64,000 nucleotides of DNA from Arminella tubonensis (GTDB lineage Bacteria > Pseudomonadota > Alphaproteobacteria > Rhizobiales > Rhizobiaceae), in NCBI RefSeq assembly GCF_003240585.1, contig NZ_PCDP01000076.1, positions 1 through 64,000 on the forward strand, given 5' to 3'. The translations under genes were made by a program, and so were the position numbers. Shown here one piece after another: positions 52,979 through 61,709 of the stretch. Below the pieces are notes generated by a model. The model was not told where the DNA came from. It saw only the letters and a program-made list of their open reading frames with translations, and searched no databases. Within the stretch, counting starts at the first letter, position 1. The number at the start of each line of letters is the position of its first letter.

Positions 52979-53296
52979 TTAGAGGTCGTCGCTTAACGAT
53001 TTTGGATCAGCAAACTCTATGCTTTCCAAAGTCGCGTCGAGCAATTCCTGAGCGTAGCCGATTGCGGAGGCAGCGTCGGAATCACTCAGGTGCGTTTCTT
53101 CGCATTTGGCCCGTATTGCCCGACGAATTTCCGAAAGCACATGGTGCTCGGCATGCTTGTCACCCACCTTCAACAAGAGTTGAAGCGACGTCGTCGCGAC
53201 GACTTCGAGTACAGTAATCCGACCTTCGATGGCTCCCATCGAAGGAATAGCGTTCGATGCTCCATTTCCATCGCCATCGCGCCGTGCATTGTACAT
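52979..53296 (-). CDS. Small hypothetical protein
   Basis: A 105-residue protein starting MYNARRDGDGNGASNAIPSM with GGGAGCGATG before the ATG. Helical, acidic, soluble: TTSLQLLLKVGDKHAEHHVL then SEIRRAIRAKCEETHLSDSD and SAIGYAQELLDATLESIEF. No signal, no known motif. Similar short acidic helical proteins occur in rhizobia without assigned function. It sits 131 bases upstream of the HicB-like gene on the same strand. Confidence 0.55.
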   Translation of the reverse strand: MYNARRDGDGNGASNAIPSMGAIEGRITVLEVVATTSLQLLLKVGDKHAEHHVLSEIRRAIRAKCEETHLSDSDAASAIGYAQELLDATLESIEFADPKSLSDDL

Positions 53297-53545
53297 TCAT
53301 CGCTCCCAGTTGCATAACACTCGCGGCTTTCGCAATTTTTCCGGGTCAAGCGTGGCACATGATCGATCTGCAGACCGCAACGCCATAGCCCCGTTTTGCG
53401 AAGCAAATGACTGGTACACCGAGGTAGGCATTTGCACCCTTACTGTAACAGTGGGATTCTGCCGCCTGAATTAGCTGTAAGTCTCGGTCACCTAACCATT
53501 TCGATCGCCATATTGGACAACCATACGATAAGCCATAAGCAAGTG

Positions 53546-53911
53546 TCAGGGTTCGATGTCGAATGTTGAATTCCCTTGGCTTAAGCGTCCATCGGTAGAG
53601 AACGCTCGCCATCTTATCGTGTAGATGCCGGGAGGAAGCGGGCCGTGGAGCTGAATGTTTACGTCCATTCCATTCTCGCCGAGTTCAGGCGCGTCGATCT
53701 GAATTTGATGCTTTTCAGAGTCTATGACTTCGATCGTCGAAGCAGCCAAATTCACGCCTGTCGCGAACATTAGAACCACATTGGCACCCTCTGATTCGGG
53801 CGCGTTATCTAGTGCTATTGTTGCCGGTTCCAAACTCGCACGGGCAGCGGTTGGGATTAGAATAAGCAATGGGATAAAGATCAGTGCTCCAAACGTTCCA
53901 TGCGCTCTCAT
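53546..53911 (-). CDS. CopC-like periplasmic protein lacking a copper-site histidine
   Basis: A 121-residue protein. I chose MRAHGTFGALIFIPLLILIP (53911), which starts a Sec signal ending TAARAS with AAGGG upstream. The mature ~95 residues follow the CopC beta-sandwich pattern: strands VVLMFATGVNLAASTIEVID, then IYTIRWRAFSTDGRLSQGNS and TFDIEP. True CopC has DGHP at the turn and an N-terminal His for Cu(II). Here the turn is DGRL, and the mature N-terminus (SLEPATIAL) has no His, so copper binding is doubtful. It could serve another ligand or be a degenerate paralogue. No CopD gene is nearby. Confidence 0.65.
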   Translation of the reverse strand: MRAHGTFGALIFIPLLILIPTAARASLEPATIALDNAPESEGANVVLMFATGVNLAASTIEVIDSEKHQIQIDAPELGENGMDVNIQLHGPLPPGIYTIRWRAFSTDGRLSQGNSTFDIEP

Positions 53912-54478
53912 ATCAAAACCCTTATGGTTAGCTTCCAGGAGCGGCTCGTCGCCATTGCTGGTGACCACCTCGACTGCAACAGCGAGTGTTGAGTACGCTT
54001 AAGGCGGCAATTTTGAAATCATACAAGGGTGTAGGTGCCGTAAATCGAGGGTTCGGCGACTGCGGCGCCCCTTTTCCGGATCGCATGCGTAAGAACGAAG
54101 CACCACAAACATGTCTGCCGGGAATGCGTCGAAATGTGTCGTCAGCCCGCGGATGATTGCGCGAGAATTGCCAATAAAAGTTGTGTGTTTCGAGTTGCCA
54201 TAGTTGCGAACTTTTGGAGGCGCAGCGCAATCGCAAAGTTTTGCCCAAATCCAATTTGGAGCGCTTTGGTCAATGCACGCAGAATCTTGTCTACTATACA
54301 GAGGTGTGGAATCAGTCACCGATTGGTCGTGGTTGCCTTCAGAACCGTTTCCGCTGCTATCTGGTATGTGTCGGCCGGGCATCACAACCGGTCAATTCGT
54401 GCCAACTGTGTTGAGCGGCTCTCTTGGTGCCTGTGAATATTCCAGAGTGATTGCTCGCCGAAAAAGGGACTTGGAAAC
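53912..54478. other. Divergent region upstream of the CDC48 gene
   Basis: About 570 bases with several short open frames but no recognisable gene. AT-rich stretch 54170-54310 could contain the promoter of the CDC48-family gene. Confidence 0.35.
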
Positions 54479-56764
54479 ATGTCTGCCCTCGAAGATCAAA
54501 CTGTCTCCCTGCAGGTCGCGAACACCCGTCCGCAAGATGCGGGTGGAGGGTTTGCTCGCATCAATCAAAAGACGCTTGCCGCCATGGGCGTTCAAGAGGG
54601 CGAAATTGTCGAACTGGTTGGTAAACGCCACACTGCCGCCGTCGCTATGCGAAGCTATTCGGAAGATGAAGGGTTGAATATTGTAAGGCTTGATGGCCTT
54701 CAACGAGTCAATGCGGGTGCGACTAGCGGCGATCACATCGAAGTCAAAAAAGCTGAAGTCCGGTCCGCTACCCGCATCATTCTAGCGCCAGCACAGAAGA
54801 ACCTGAGGCTGGAGGGCTCGGGGGATGCGCTCCAACGAACGTTTTCTGGTCGCCCAATGGTCGCGGGTGACATTGTTTCGACCTCGGTTCATCAACGCAT
54901 AAACCGTGCGGACTTGCGCGGAAGCGATGATGTTATGAGGGGAATGTTAAACCTGCCAGCGTACGGCCTCCAGGAGATCCGGCTTGTAGTCGTTTCCACG
55001 CAGCCGCGAGGCATCGTTCAGATGACCGAGCACACGACAGTCGAACTCAGACCACAATTCGAGGATCCCAAGGAAGCTCGCCGCGCCGACGTTACCTATG
55101 ATGACATTGGCGGCCTTGGTTCCTCCGTTGAGCAAGTGCGGGAAATGGTGGAACTCCCGTTGCGACACCCGGAACTTTTTCAGCGGTTGGGTATCGATCC
55201 GCCAAAGGGTGTGCTGCTGCACGGCCCCCCAGGGACCGGCAAGACTCTGCTTGCGCGTGCGGTTGCAAACGAAACAGAAGCTCGTTTCTTTCATATTGCT
55301 GGGCCGGAGATAATGGGAAGCCGCTATGGCGAATCCGAAGAACGCCTGCGCCAGGTCTTTCAGGAGGCCGCACAGAATGCTCCATCAATCATCTTCATCG
55401 ACGAGATCGACTCCATCGCCCCCAAGCGAGAGCAAGTTACGGGTGAGGTTGAGAGGCGGATTGTTGCCCAGCTCCTGACCCTTATGGATGGGTTGGAGCC
55501 GCGACAGAATATCGTTGTCATCGGCGCAACCAATCGCCGTGACGCGATTGATGAGGCTCTGCGCCGTCCCGGCAGGTTCGACCGAGAAATCGTGATTGGC
55601 GTTCCCGACCAACCTGGCAGGCGAGAAGTTCTGGCTATTCACACGCGCGGAATGCCGCTCGCGGAAGACGTCGATCTCGATGAGATCGCCCGGACTACAT
55701 ACGGGTTCGTTGGTGCAGACCTTGGTGCGCTGGGTCGAGAAGCTGCGATGGATTGTCTTCGCCGGATCCTGCCAAATGTTAATCTTAAAGAGGGAATCCC
55801 AGCTGAGTTGCTCGATAATCTCAAGGTGACACAGAGTGACTTCACCAGCGCCCTGAAGCGCATTCAACCATCTGCGCTTCGCGAAATCATGATCCAGGTG
55901 CCGAACGTTGGTTGGTCAGACATCGGTGGTCTGGACGATGCTCAGATGCGGCTGAGGGAGGGGGTGGAACTTCCACTGAAGTCGCCTGAATCGTTCAAGC
56001 GCATGGGAATTAGACCCGCTAAGGGCTTTCTCCTCTTTGGGCCACCGGGTACAGGCAAGACGTTGCTGGCAAAAGCCGTCGCTCGCGAAGCGGAGGCAAA
56101 CTTCGTCGCGACGAAATCGTCTGACCTTCTGTCAAAGTGGTATGGCGAATCTGAGCAACAGGTCTCGCGGCTATTCGAACGGGCACGGCAAGTTGCACCT
56201 ACCGTCATTTTCATCGATGAAATCGACTCCCTAGCTCCCGCAAGAGGTGGCGGTTTGGGTGAACCAGCGGCAACCGAGCGCGTGGTCAATACGTTGCTGG
56301 CGGAAATGGACGGGCTTGATGACATGCAAGGTGTTGTTGTGATGGCAGCAACCAACAGGCCAAACCTTCTGGATCCGGCTCTACTACGGCCGGGACGTTT
56401 TGACGAATTGGTTTATGTTCCAGTTCCGGATGCCAAGGGACGACACAAAATTTTAGAAATCCACACGAAAAACATGCCTCTGAGTAACGATGTAGACCTG
56501 GATTACCTTTCTGAGAACACTGAGCGATTTACTGGCGCGGATCTCGAAGATTTGACGAGGCGGGCGGGCCTGATCGCACTTCGATCGTCACTGGAAGCGA
56601 CGATGGTGACCAAGGAAAATTTCGAAAAGGCCCTGCAGGAAACGAGACCATCGGTTACTCCGGAGATGGAACGAGAGTACGAAGAAATGCTTCGCACCTT
56701 GAGGCAGGAAAAGCCCCAAGGTTCGCAAATAGGATTTGTGCCTTTCAGGCAAGCTCTTGAGTAA
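54479..56764 (+). CDS. CDC48/VCP-family AAA+ ATPase
   Basis: A 761-residue protein with the full CDC48 layout. Residues ~8-195 form the substrate-binding N domain (double-psi barrel plus beta-clam; VANTRPQDAGGGFARIN). D1 has Walker A HGPPGTGKT near 247-255 and Walker B FIDEIDS near 304-310. D2 has Walker A FGPPGTGKT near 519-527 and Walker B FIDEIDS near 576-582. Both rings keep the arginine-finger RPGRFD motif. Such hexameric unfoldases pull proteins from complexes. The gene is widespread in Archaea and eukaryotes and patchy in bacteria, including rhizobia. The C-terminus (PFRQALE) lacks the HbYX proteasome tail. A small coiled-coil gene follows within 90 bases. Confidence 0.95.
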   Translation: MSALEDQTVSLQVANTRPQDAGGGFARINQKTLAAMGVQEGEIVELVGKRHTAAVAMRSYSEDEGLNIVRLDGLQRVNAGATSGDHIEVKKAEVRSATRIILAPAQKNLRLEGSGDALQRTFSGRPMVAGDIVSTSVHQRINRADLRGSDDVMRGMLNLPAYGLQEIRLVVVSTQPRGIVQMTEHTTVELRPQFEDPKEARRADVTYDDIGGLGSSVEQVREMVELPLRHPELFQRLGIDPPKGVLLHGPPGTGKTLLARAVANETEARFFHIAGPEIMGSRYGESEERLRQVFQEAAQNAPSIIFIDEIDSIAPKREQVTGEVERRIVAQLLTLMDGLEPRQNIVVIGATNRRDAIDEALRRPGRFDREIVIGVPDQPGRREVLAIHTRGMPLAEDVDLDEIARTTYGFVGADLGALGREAAMDCLRRILPNVNLKEGIPAELLDNLKVTQSDFTSALKRIQPSALREIMIQVPNVGWSDIGGLDDAQMRLREGVELPLKSPESFKRMGIRPAKGFLLFGPPGTGKTLLAKAVAREAEANFVATKSSDLLSKWYGESEQQVSRLFERARQVAPTVIFIDEIDSLAPARGGGLGEPAATERVVNTLLAEMDGLDDMQGVVVMAATNRPNLLDPALLRPGRFDELVYVPVPDAKGRHKILEIHTKNMPLSNDVDLDYLSENTERFTGADLEDLTRRAGLIALRSSLEATMVTKENFEKALQETRPSVTPEMEREYEEMLRTLRQEKPQGSQIGFVPFRQALE

Positions 56765-56851
56765 AGTGTGAATCGCTGGTTGGCGGAGCAACTCGGGAAC
56801 GCTATTTCATTGCGACCTTCCTGAGAAATGACTTAAAGAAAAGGAGATAAC

Positions 56852-57049
56852 TTGAGCCACGACTTTCAGAATCTATCCGAGATCGATGACCGTATCGCCG
56901 CGGTTCAGGAGAACCTCCGTCAATTAACGGAGCAGGCTGCCGCCTATTCGGGGGCTGCCGATGAAGAGCTTGCGTCGGAGCGGATTAACGATCAGCAAGC
57001 GGAATTAGACCGCCTATTGAAGCTGCGGGAAGAGGTTGATAGTAAATAG
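56852..57049 (+). CDS. Small coiled-coil protein next to CDC48
   Basis: A 65-residue acidic helical protein from TTG 56852 with AAGGAG six bases upstream: SHDFQNLSEIDDRIAAVQEN then LRQLTEQAAAYSGAADEELA and ERINDQQAELDRLLKLREEV. It is two helices that could form a hairpin coiled coil. It lies 87 bases behind the CDC48 gene on the same strand and probably shares its transcript; a regulatory or adaptor role for the ATPase is an inference. Confidence 0.7.
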   Translation: MSHDFQNLSEIDDRIAAVQENLRQLTEQAAAYSGAADEELASERINDQQAELDRLLKLREEVDSK

Positions 57050-57173
57050 CCTGTGCTAGGTTAAGTGGACAAGAATGAAGGGGATAACAAGGGAGCGGAT
57101 AGAGCGTCGCGCAGTCTAGGAGCGTCAGCTTGCTCGCTCCCAGCCGTCAACTCTAAATTTAAAACATGACATC

Positions 57174-58526
57174 TCAAAAGGTTGCTGATGTTCTCACTCC
57201 AAGTACCGCGGCGTTTGGTATAGAGGAGCCGGGTTTTTTCGGATCGGTTGCGTTACCGCCCGGATGGATGACATATTGAAAGAACGGCTGAATTGATAGA
57301 GCCTGCGTTATAGCAGCTTGATATGTCACCTCGACAACAGCCTCTGAGCTAGGAATGGGCTGCGATCTGTCCATGAAAGCATTGGTTGCTTTAGCTAGTT
57401 CCGACACAGCACCGCCGATGTTGGCATAGGCGAAGCCGACGCCGATTGTGTCGCTGTCACGCCCAGGAAGAGGCCCTTTGTAGGTCAATCCCATATCAAG
57501 GTACCAGTTCACTATGTTGCGGTCTTGTCTGGGGGCGATGGCCGCACGGGCAAAGCCGTTGAGACCATTGTCGCTATTGCCATGCTCTCGCCATAACTCC
57601 TGGTCGGCGATAGCATAAAGTGCAAAGTCTCCAGAGAGGCTACGAGGATGCCCGCTCGACACCGGGCTGGCCAACGACACGCCGTTCGATGCGGTGGAAA
57701 GACTGTCGAATTGCTCAGAATTGTACCACGCGCCAAGTTTGTAGGTACCCCGCAACCCGTTACCATCCGCAGGCGGCGTATACGCATAAGCGGCCTCGGC
57801 TATCGCAAGTATTCCATTGCCGATCGGAAAGCCAAGACCATTGGCGTTCCCATTGGATGTCGAACCGGTCGGGCTTCCGTTGAGTATCGCGGCTTGCAAT
57901 GTCCAAGCGTCGCCCGGATTTACGATGATTTGAACTCCTGGAACAGCAAACGGATAGGCAGGACCTCCTCCCGGGAGGTCCGTGCCGAACAGACCTGGCC
58001 AGCCAAACGTTGAATTTACGAAGAGACCCGCCGTGTTGCTGATCGCAAAACTTTGATCCGCCAGTATCTGCCCGAGTTTCAGCGTCACTTTGTCGTTTAG
58101 AAGGCTCTGTGACAGATAAAATTCGCCGAGCCGGACCCCGCTGTCTGCCTCGGCTGAGGTCACGGTCAGCAGGTTGCTCAGATCACGTTCTGACAAACCC
58201 CGGCCCTGGATCGCATAGCCCGAAATGTGAATTTCGCCCCCGGTCCAACCAACTAGCCTGGCCATGTCGAAATCGCCCTGTAGTTCGAACACGCCGTCAT
58301 AGGCGGCACCAGTTCGCACGCCGCCTGATACGTTTCCCAAGACGTCGATGGTTTGTGTGATCGTAAAGGTGGCCCCTTGGGAGACCAACCAACTTCGATA
58401 CCCGTCCCAATCGCCAGTAAGAGTGGTCTGAGCATAATTTGGGGGTAAGTCGCCGCCTGCTTTCGCTCCCGTGCCAAACAATACAACGGCTACCATGAAT
58501 GATGGGAAAGCAGCGTTCACGCCCAT
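57174..58526 (-). CDS. OprB-family carbohydrate porin
   Basis: A 450-residue outer-membrane porin. Residues 1-23 form a signal peptide (FMVAVVLFGTGAKAGGD). The mature start TTLTGDWDGYRSWLVSQGAT is the standard OprB opening (LTGDWGGxRxxLxxxGI). Alternating strands with aromatic girdles and Gly/Asn turns follow to the C-terminal LGVRTSATF, which ends in Phe as required for barrel assembly. OprB porins admit sugars across the outer membrane. No sugar ABC or regulator gene is adjacent, so the substrate is unknown. Confidence 0.88.
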   Translation of the reverse strand: MGVNAAFPSFMVAVVLFGTGAKAGGDLPPNYAQTTLTGDWDGYRSWLVSQGATFTITQTIDVLGNVSGGVRTGAAYDGVFELQGDFDMARLVGWTGGEIHISGYAIQGRGLSERDLSNLLTVTSAEADSGVRLGEFYLSQSLLNDKVTLKLGQILADQSFAISNTAGLFVNSTFGWPGLFGTDLPGGGPAYPFAVPGVQIIVNPGDAWTLQAAILNGSPTGSTSNGNANGLGFPIGNGILAIAEAAYAYTPPADGNGLRGTYKLGAWYNSEQFDSLSTASNGVSLASPVSSGHPRSLSGDFALYAIADQELWREHGNSDNGLNGFARAAIAPRQDRNIVNWYLDMGLTYKGPLPGRDSDTIGVGFAYANIGGAVSELAKATNAFMDRSQPIPSSEAVVEVTYQAAITQALSIQPFFQYVIHPGGNATDPKKPGSSIPNAAVLGVRTSATF

Positions 58527-58659
58527 TTTGTATCTTTCGCATTACGGCAGTGGATGGATCTGTAAACAGCCGTGCTTCGCTCTGATTTTAGTTCTGCAAA
58601 TCACTAAATTCCAGAGGCGCCGATTCTCACAGTTGCCGGACGCAGTTTTTCAGTTTTGC

Positions 58660-59430
58660 TCAGTAGCAGGGTGGCTCAGGATAGAACCCGCACGTTCCGG
58701 TGGGATAGAGGCCGTAAGGAGCGTATCCTATGTACGGCGGATAGTCGTATGGCTGCGGTACACCTTCTGCGACTGCACCGGCTGTCGCACCCAAGGCTCC
58801 GAGAGCAGTCCACCCCAAGCCGCGGTGGTCGTCATGACGGTACCATCCGGCTTTGAACGCGGGCTGAGGGGGCTCAAAACTGGAGCGGTTACCCGCATCA
58901 TGGTCGTTTGAGCTATGGCTATGGGAGCCAGAAAACCAATCAATGAAGACGGCAGCTGGACCGTCGGCCCCGTTGAGATCTCCCTCGAGGACGTCGACGT
59001 TAAACGCCAGCGTGCTGCCCGCAATTACTGGTGATTTTAGGACGACGACGGCGTCCTTGATTGCAACGCCGGAGTTATTGAGAACCGACACTGTTGCGTT
59101 TGGCGGGTCGCTCTTAAAGCTGTCTGCACCATCACCCCATTGCTTGATGAACTCCGAGGTCAGCACGTGACCCACTGCTCTTGCTGGCCGGTCGGTAAAC
59201 ACAATCGTGTTGGCTGACACCGAACTCAGGATCAGCCTTCCGTCCTTTATTTCCGCGCTGCCGGAATTGAGAACAGCCAGTTCAGGAACGATAGCAACCT
59301 TTGAATTGGCCTGCTTGCCAATCATTTTTTGGGCTGGGTTAGAAATAGCGTCCTCACCCATTGCAGGAAAAGCCTGAAACGCCATTGCAGCTATGATAGC
59401 CGCGGCAGACAGCTTGTAAATGCGGACCAT
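58660..59430 (-). CDS. Secreted hypothetical protein with Gly/Tyr/Pro-rich tail
   Basis: A 256-residue protein. Residues 1-25 are a Sec signal (YKLSAAAIIAAMAFQAFPAM then GE). The central beta-rich part contains NTIVFTDRPARAVGHVLTSE, then FIKQWGDGADSFKSDPPNAT VSVL, a pattern I associate with conserved exported proteins of Rhizobiales. The end is low-complexity: HSHSSNDHDAG, then GWTALGALGATAGAVAEGVP and a Tyr/Pro-rich tail with two cysteines, suggesting a surface-exposed or matrix function. The first 170 residues are probably folded. No operon partner. Confidence 0.65.
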   Translation of the reverse strand: MVRIYKLSAAAIIAAMAFQAFPAMGEDAISNPAQKMIGKQANSKVAIVPELAVLNSGSAEIKDGRLILSSVSANTIVFTDRPARAVGHVLTSEFIKQWGDGADSFKSDPPNATVSVLNNSGVAIKDAVVVLKSPVIAGSTLAFNVDVLEGDLNGADGPAAVFIDWFSGSHSHSSNDHDAGNRSSFEPPQPAFKAGWYRHDDHRGLGWTALGALGATAGAVAEGVPQPYDYPPYIGYAPYGLYPTGTCGFYPEPPCY

Positions 59431-59716
59431 TTCGGAAATTCCTTTAATGAGATCATCGACGCGTCTGAAGTTGCAGCCGAGAAAATGAATATCGGGGTTC
59501 GGGATTGGAGGCCCTTGATCGGTCTTCGGGAGGTTGTATCACGGCGATCAATGAAGACTAGTTGCGAGAAACTAGACAGTCATTGCTCTCGTTAGGCATC
59601 GATCGCTGAGTGAACATCATTCCCGCAATTAGCCTCGCTCAGAGACGTATTGCCTGAGGTAGCTGTCCTCAGCGAAATGCTTCTTCCCAATCTGCATCTA
59701 CGTTATTTCTCTGTCG

Positions 59717-59887
59717 CTACTGCTCGCCAAATTTGGCGGAGAGCTCCGCCTGAACTGCGGCGATCGCATTTTGCAAATCGCCGAGTTTACGGATATTCTC
59801 GGAGTTCCATCCCTCCTTATGTATTAGGTGAATGAGCTTTGTTCTGGCCTCGGTCAGTTCGTGCAGGAGGCGCATCGTATCGTCCAT
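59717..59887 (-). CDS. Very small helical protein
   Basis: A 56-residue protein translated from ATG 59887, with a strong GAGGAGAG leader: MDDTMRLLHELTEARTKLIH, then LIHKEGWNSENIRKLGDLQN and AIAAVQAELSAKFGEQ, ending TAG at 59717. It should be a two-helix hairpin. The clean ribosome site and amphipathic pattern argue that it is expressed. Unknown function, no partner next to it. Confidence 0.65.
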   Translation of the reverse strand: MDDTMRLLHELTEARTKLIHLIHKEGWNSENIRKLGDLQNAIAAVQAELSAKFGEQ

Positions 59888-60511
59888 CGTTCTCTCCTCA
59901 CTCGATTGGTTTTGATATGAGATGCCCCATTTAGCCCTAATCGAGACTCTGGAGAGTTGGAACCATACATTGGTCTAGGCGGAATAAGGCCAACGCTTAG
60001 CTATATCGAAACGCGATGAACATGCACTCTAAAGCGCGAACACCGGAATGTCCGGCGACTTCAAGGGACGATATATAATGTCGCTTATCACGCTCATAGA
60101 TCGCGTCCGCTTTCCCAATTTCTCATTGCGGAAGAAGCTGTTTGGTCACCGCAAGAAACCCCAAGACGACTGTTCGGTTCTGATTTGTCGGAATGAAGCT
60201 CGCTGTGCTTTCACTCCTGAAAGCGTTTGCGCCGCTCGTGTTGCGGTCAATGCCGACTTCTGCAATCAGAACAAAGTTCGACCGGGATCAGAGCGAATGG
60301 GCAGAAGGCTATTGCGTCCACGCCAGAGCAGGCTGAACGAGATTGGCTTTCGGGGAGGGAATTCACAAGCTGGGAAGATCGCTCTAAACTTCTCGCACAG
60401 GGATTTCCGTTCACGGTGCAAGCGCCCGCTAAACTGTTCAATCGATAAAGCAAACAAGTCGCAGGTCTGCAGCCAACGTGCTCCTGACTTTGTGTTTGCG
60501 TGGTGAACGCC
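59888..60511. other. 620 bases, no confident gene
   Basis: A plus frame from ATG 60078 (MSLITLIDRVRFPNFSLRKK) and another open to 60448 (STPEQAERDWLSGREFTSWE then DRSKLLAQGFPFTVQAP) look protein-like but are in different frames. A frameshifted small gene is possible. The last 60 bases should contain the promoter or leader of the efflux operon. Confidence 0.35.
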
Positions 60512-61705
60512 ATGCTCACGACTCCAACTCCCACACAGAAAGACCGGCCTTTCCCTCCATTGGGAAGGACTATTCTCGGTTTTGCTCTACTCGTCGCAGT
60601 CGCGGTTGGAGCAGTTTTGCTCACGATTCACTTGATGGCTGTTCCCGAGTCACCAGTAGGTGCGGCCTTGGCCGTGCCGGTACAGGTGGGCGTGGCAGAG
60701 CAGGGGAGTGTTCCGGTGTATCTCGACGGCCTCGGCACCGTTCAGGCCTTCAACAGCGTAACGCTAAAGACCCGGGTGGATGGCGAGATCCAGAGCATTC
60801 TTTTCACCGAAGGTCAGATGGTGAACAAGGGCGATCTGCTGGCGGTAGTCGATCCACGCACGTATACGGCGGCTGTTGAACAGGCTTCTGCCAAGCTCCA
60901 GCAGGACAAGGCCAACTTGGACAACGCAAACTACCTTCTGGCCAAGGATCAGAAGCTTGCCACGCAAAATATTACCACGGCTGAACAGGTCGAGACGCAG
61001 CAGAGTATTGTCGCCGCACTACAAGCTCAAATCGGGCAGGATCAGGCTGCGAAAGATGCAGCATCTGTGGCGCTGACGTACACAGAGTTGCGGGCCCCTA
61101 TTAGCGGCCGGACTGGCTTTCGGTTGGTGGATGAGGGTAACCAGGTGCATGCAGCTGATTCTGGTGGCATCGTTGTTATAACTCAGACGCAGCCCATTTC
61201 TGTGGTGTCAACGCTTTCAGAAGATGACCTTTCTCTCGTAAGGAAGGCGTTGGCTTCTGGACCGATACAGGTAATCGCCTTTACTCGAGATGGCACCACA
61301 CCACTCGCCACGGGAACCTTGACAGTAGTCGACAACGTAATCGATCAATCGAGTGGGACCGCGCGACTGAAGTCGACCTTCGCAAATCTCGACGAGGCCC
61401 TATGGCCGGGACAATTTGTTGACGTCCGAATACGACAAAAGCTCCTCGCAGACGCGATAACTGTGCCTTCCGCGGCGTTGCAGCGCGGCCAGAAGGGGTT
61501 CTTTGTATATGTTGTGAACCAAGATAACATCGTTACGGCGCAGCCGGTGACGCCCGGTCCGATCAACAACGACCAAGCTGTCATTGTGAGCGGCCTGAAA
61601 GGTGGCGAGAAGGTTGTAACGACTGGGCAGTACCGCCTTGCCTCAGGTTTAAAGATATCCGTCCAGCTCCCCGTAGCCGCGCCGACTTCCGCGAAGGAGG
61701 GCTAG
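60512..61705 (+). CDS. RND efflux periplasmic adaptor (membrane-fusion protein)
   Basis: A 397-residue protein starting MLTTPTPTQKDRPFPPLG. A single N-terminal membrane helix (about 21-45, ILGFALLVAVAVGAVLLTI) anchors it in the inner membrane. The rest is the MdtA/AcrA layout: lipoyl half 1 (VYLDGLGTVQAFNSVTLKTR), an alpha-hairpin (about 115-180, AVEQASAKLQQDKANLDNAN), lipoyl half 2 with YTELRAPISGRTGFRLVDEG, a beta-barrel and a membrane-proximal domain. It links the RND pump, encoded four bases downstream, to an outer-membrane channel. No channel gene is in the window; it may lie beyond the right edge. Confidence 0.93.
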   Translation: MLTTPTPTQKDRPFPPLGRTILGFALLVAVAVGAVLLTIHLMAVPESPVGAALAVPVQVGVAEQGSVPVYLDGLGTVQAFNSVTLKTRVDGEIQSILFTEGQMVNKGDLLAVVDPRTYTAAVEQASAKLQQDKANLDNANYLLAKDQKLATQNITTAEQVETQQSIVAALQAQIGQDQAAKDAASVALTYTELRAPISGRTGFRLVDEGNQVHAADSGGIVVITQTQPISVVSTLSEDDLSLVRKALASGPIQVIAFTRDGTTPLATGTLTVVDNVIDQSSGTARLKSTFANLDEALWPGQFVDVRIRQKLLADAITVPSAALQRGQKGFFVYVVNQDNIVTAQPVTPGPINNDQAVIVSGLKGGEKVVTTGQYRLASGLKISVQLPVAAPTSAKEG

Positions 61706-61709
61706 GTCA

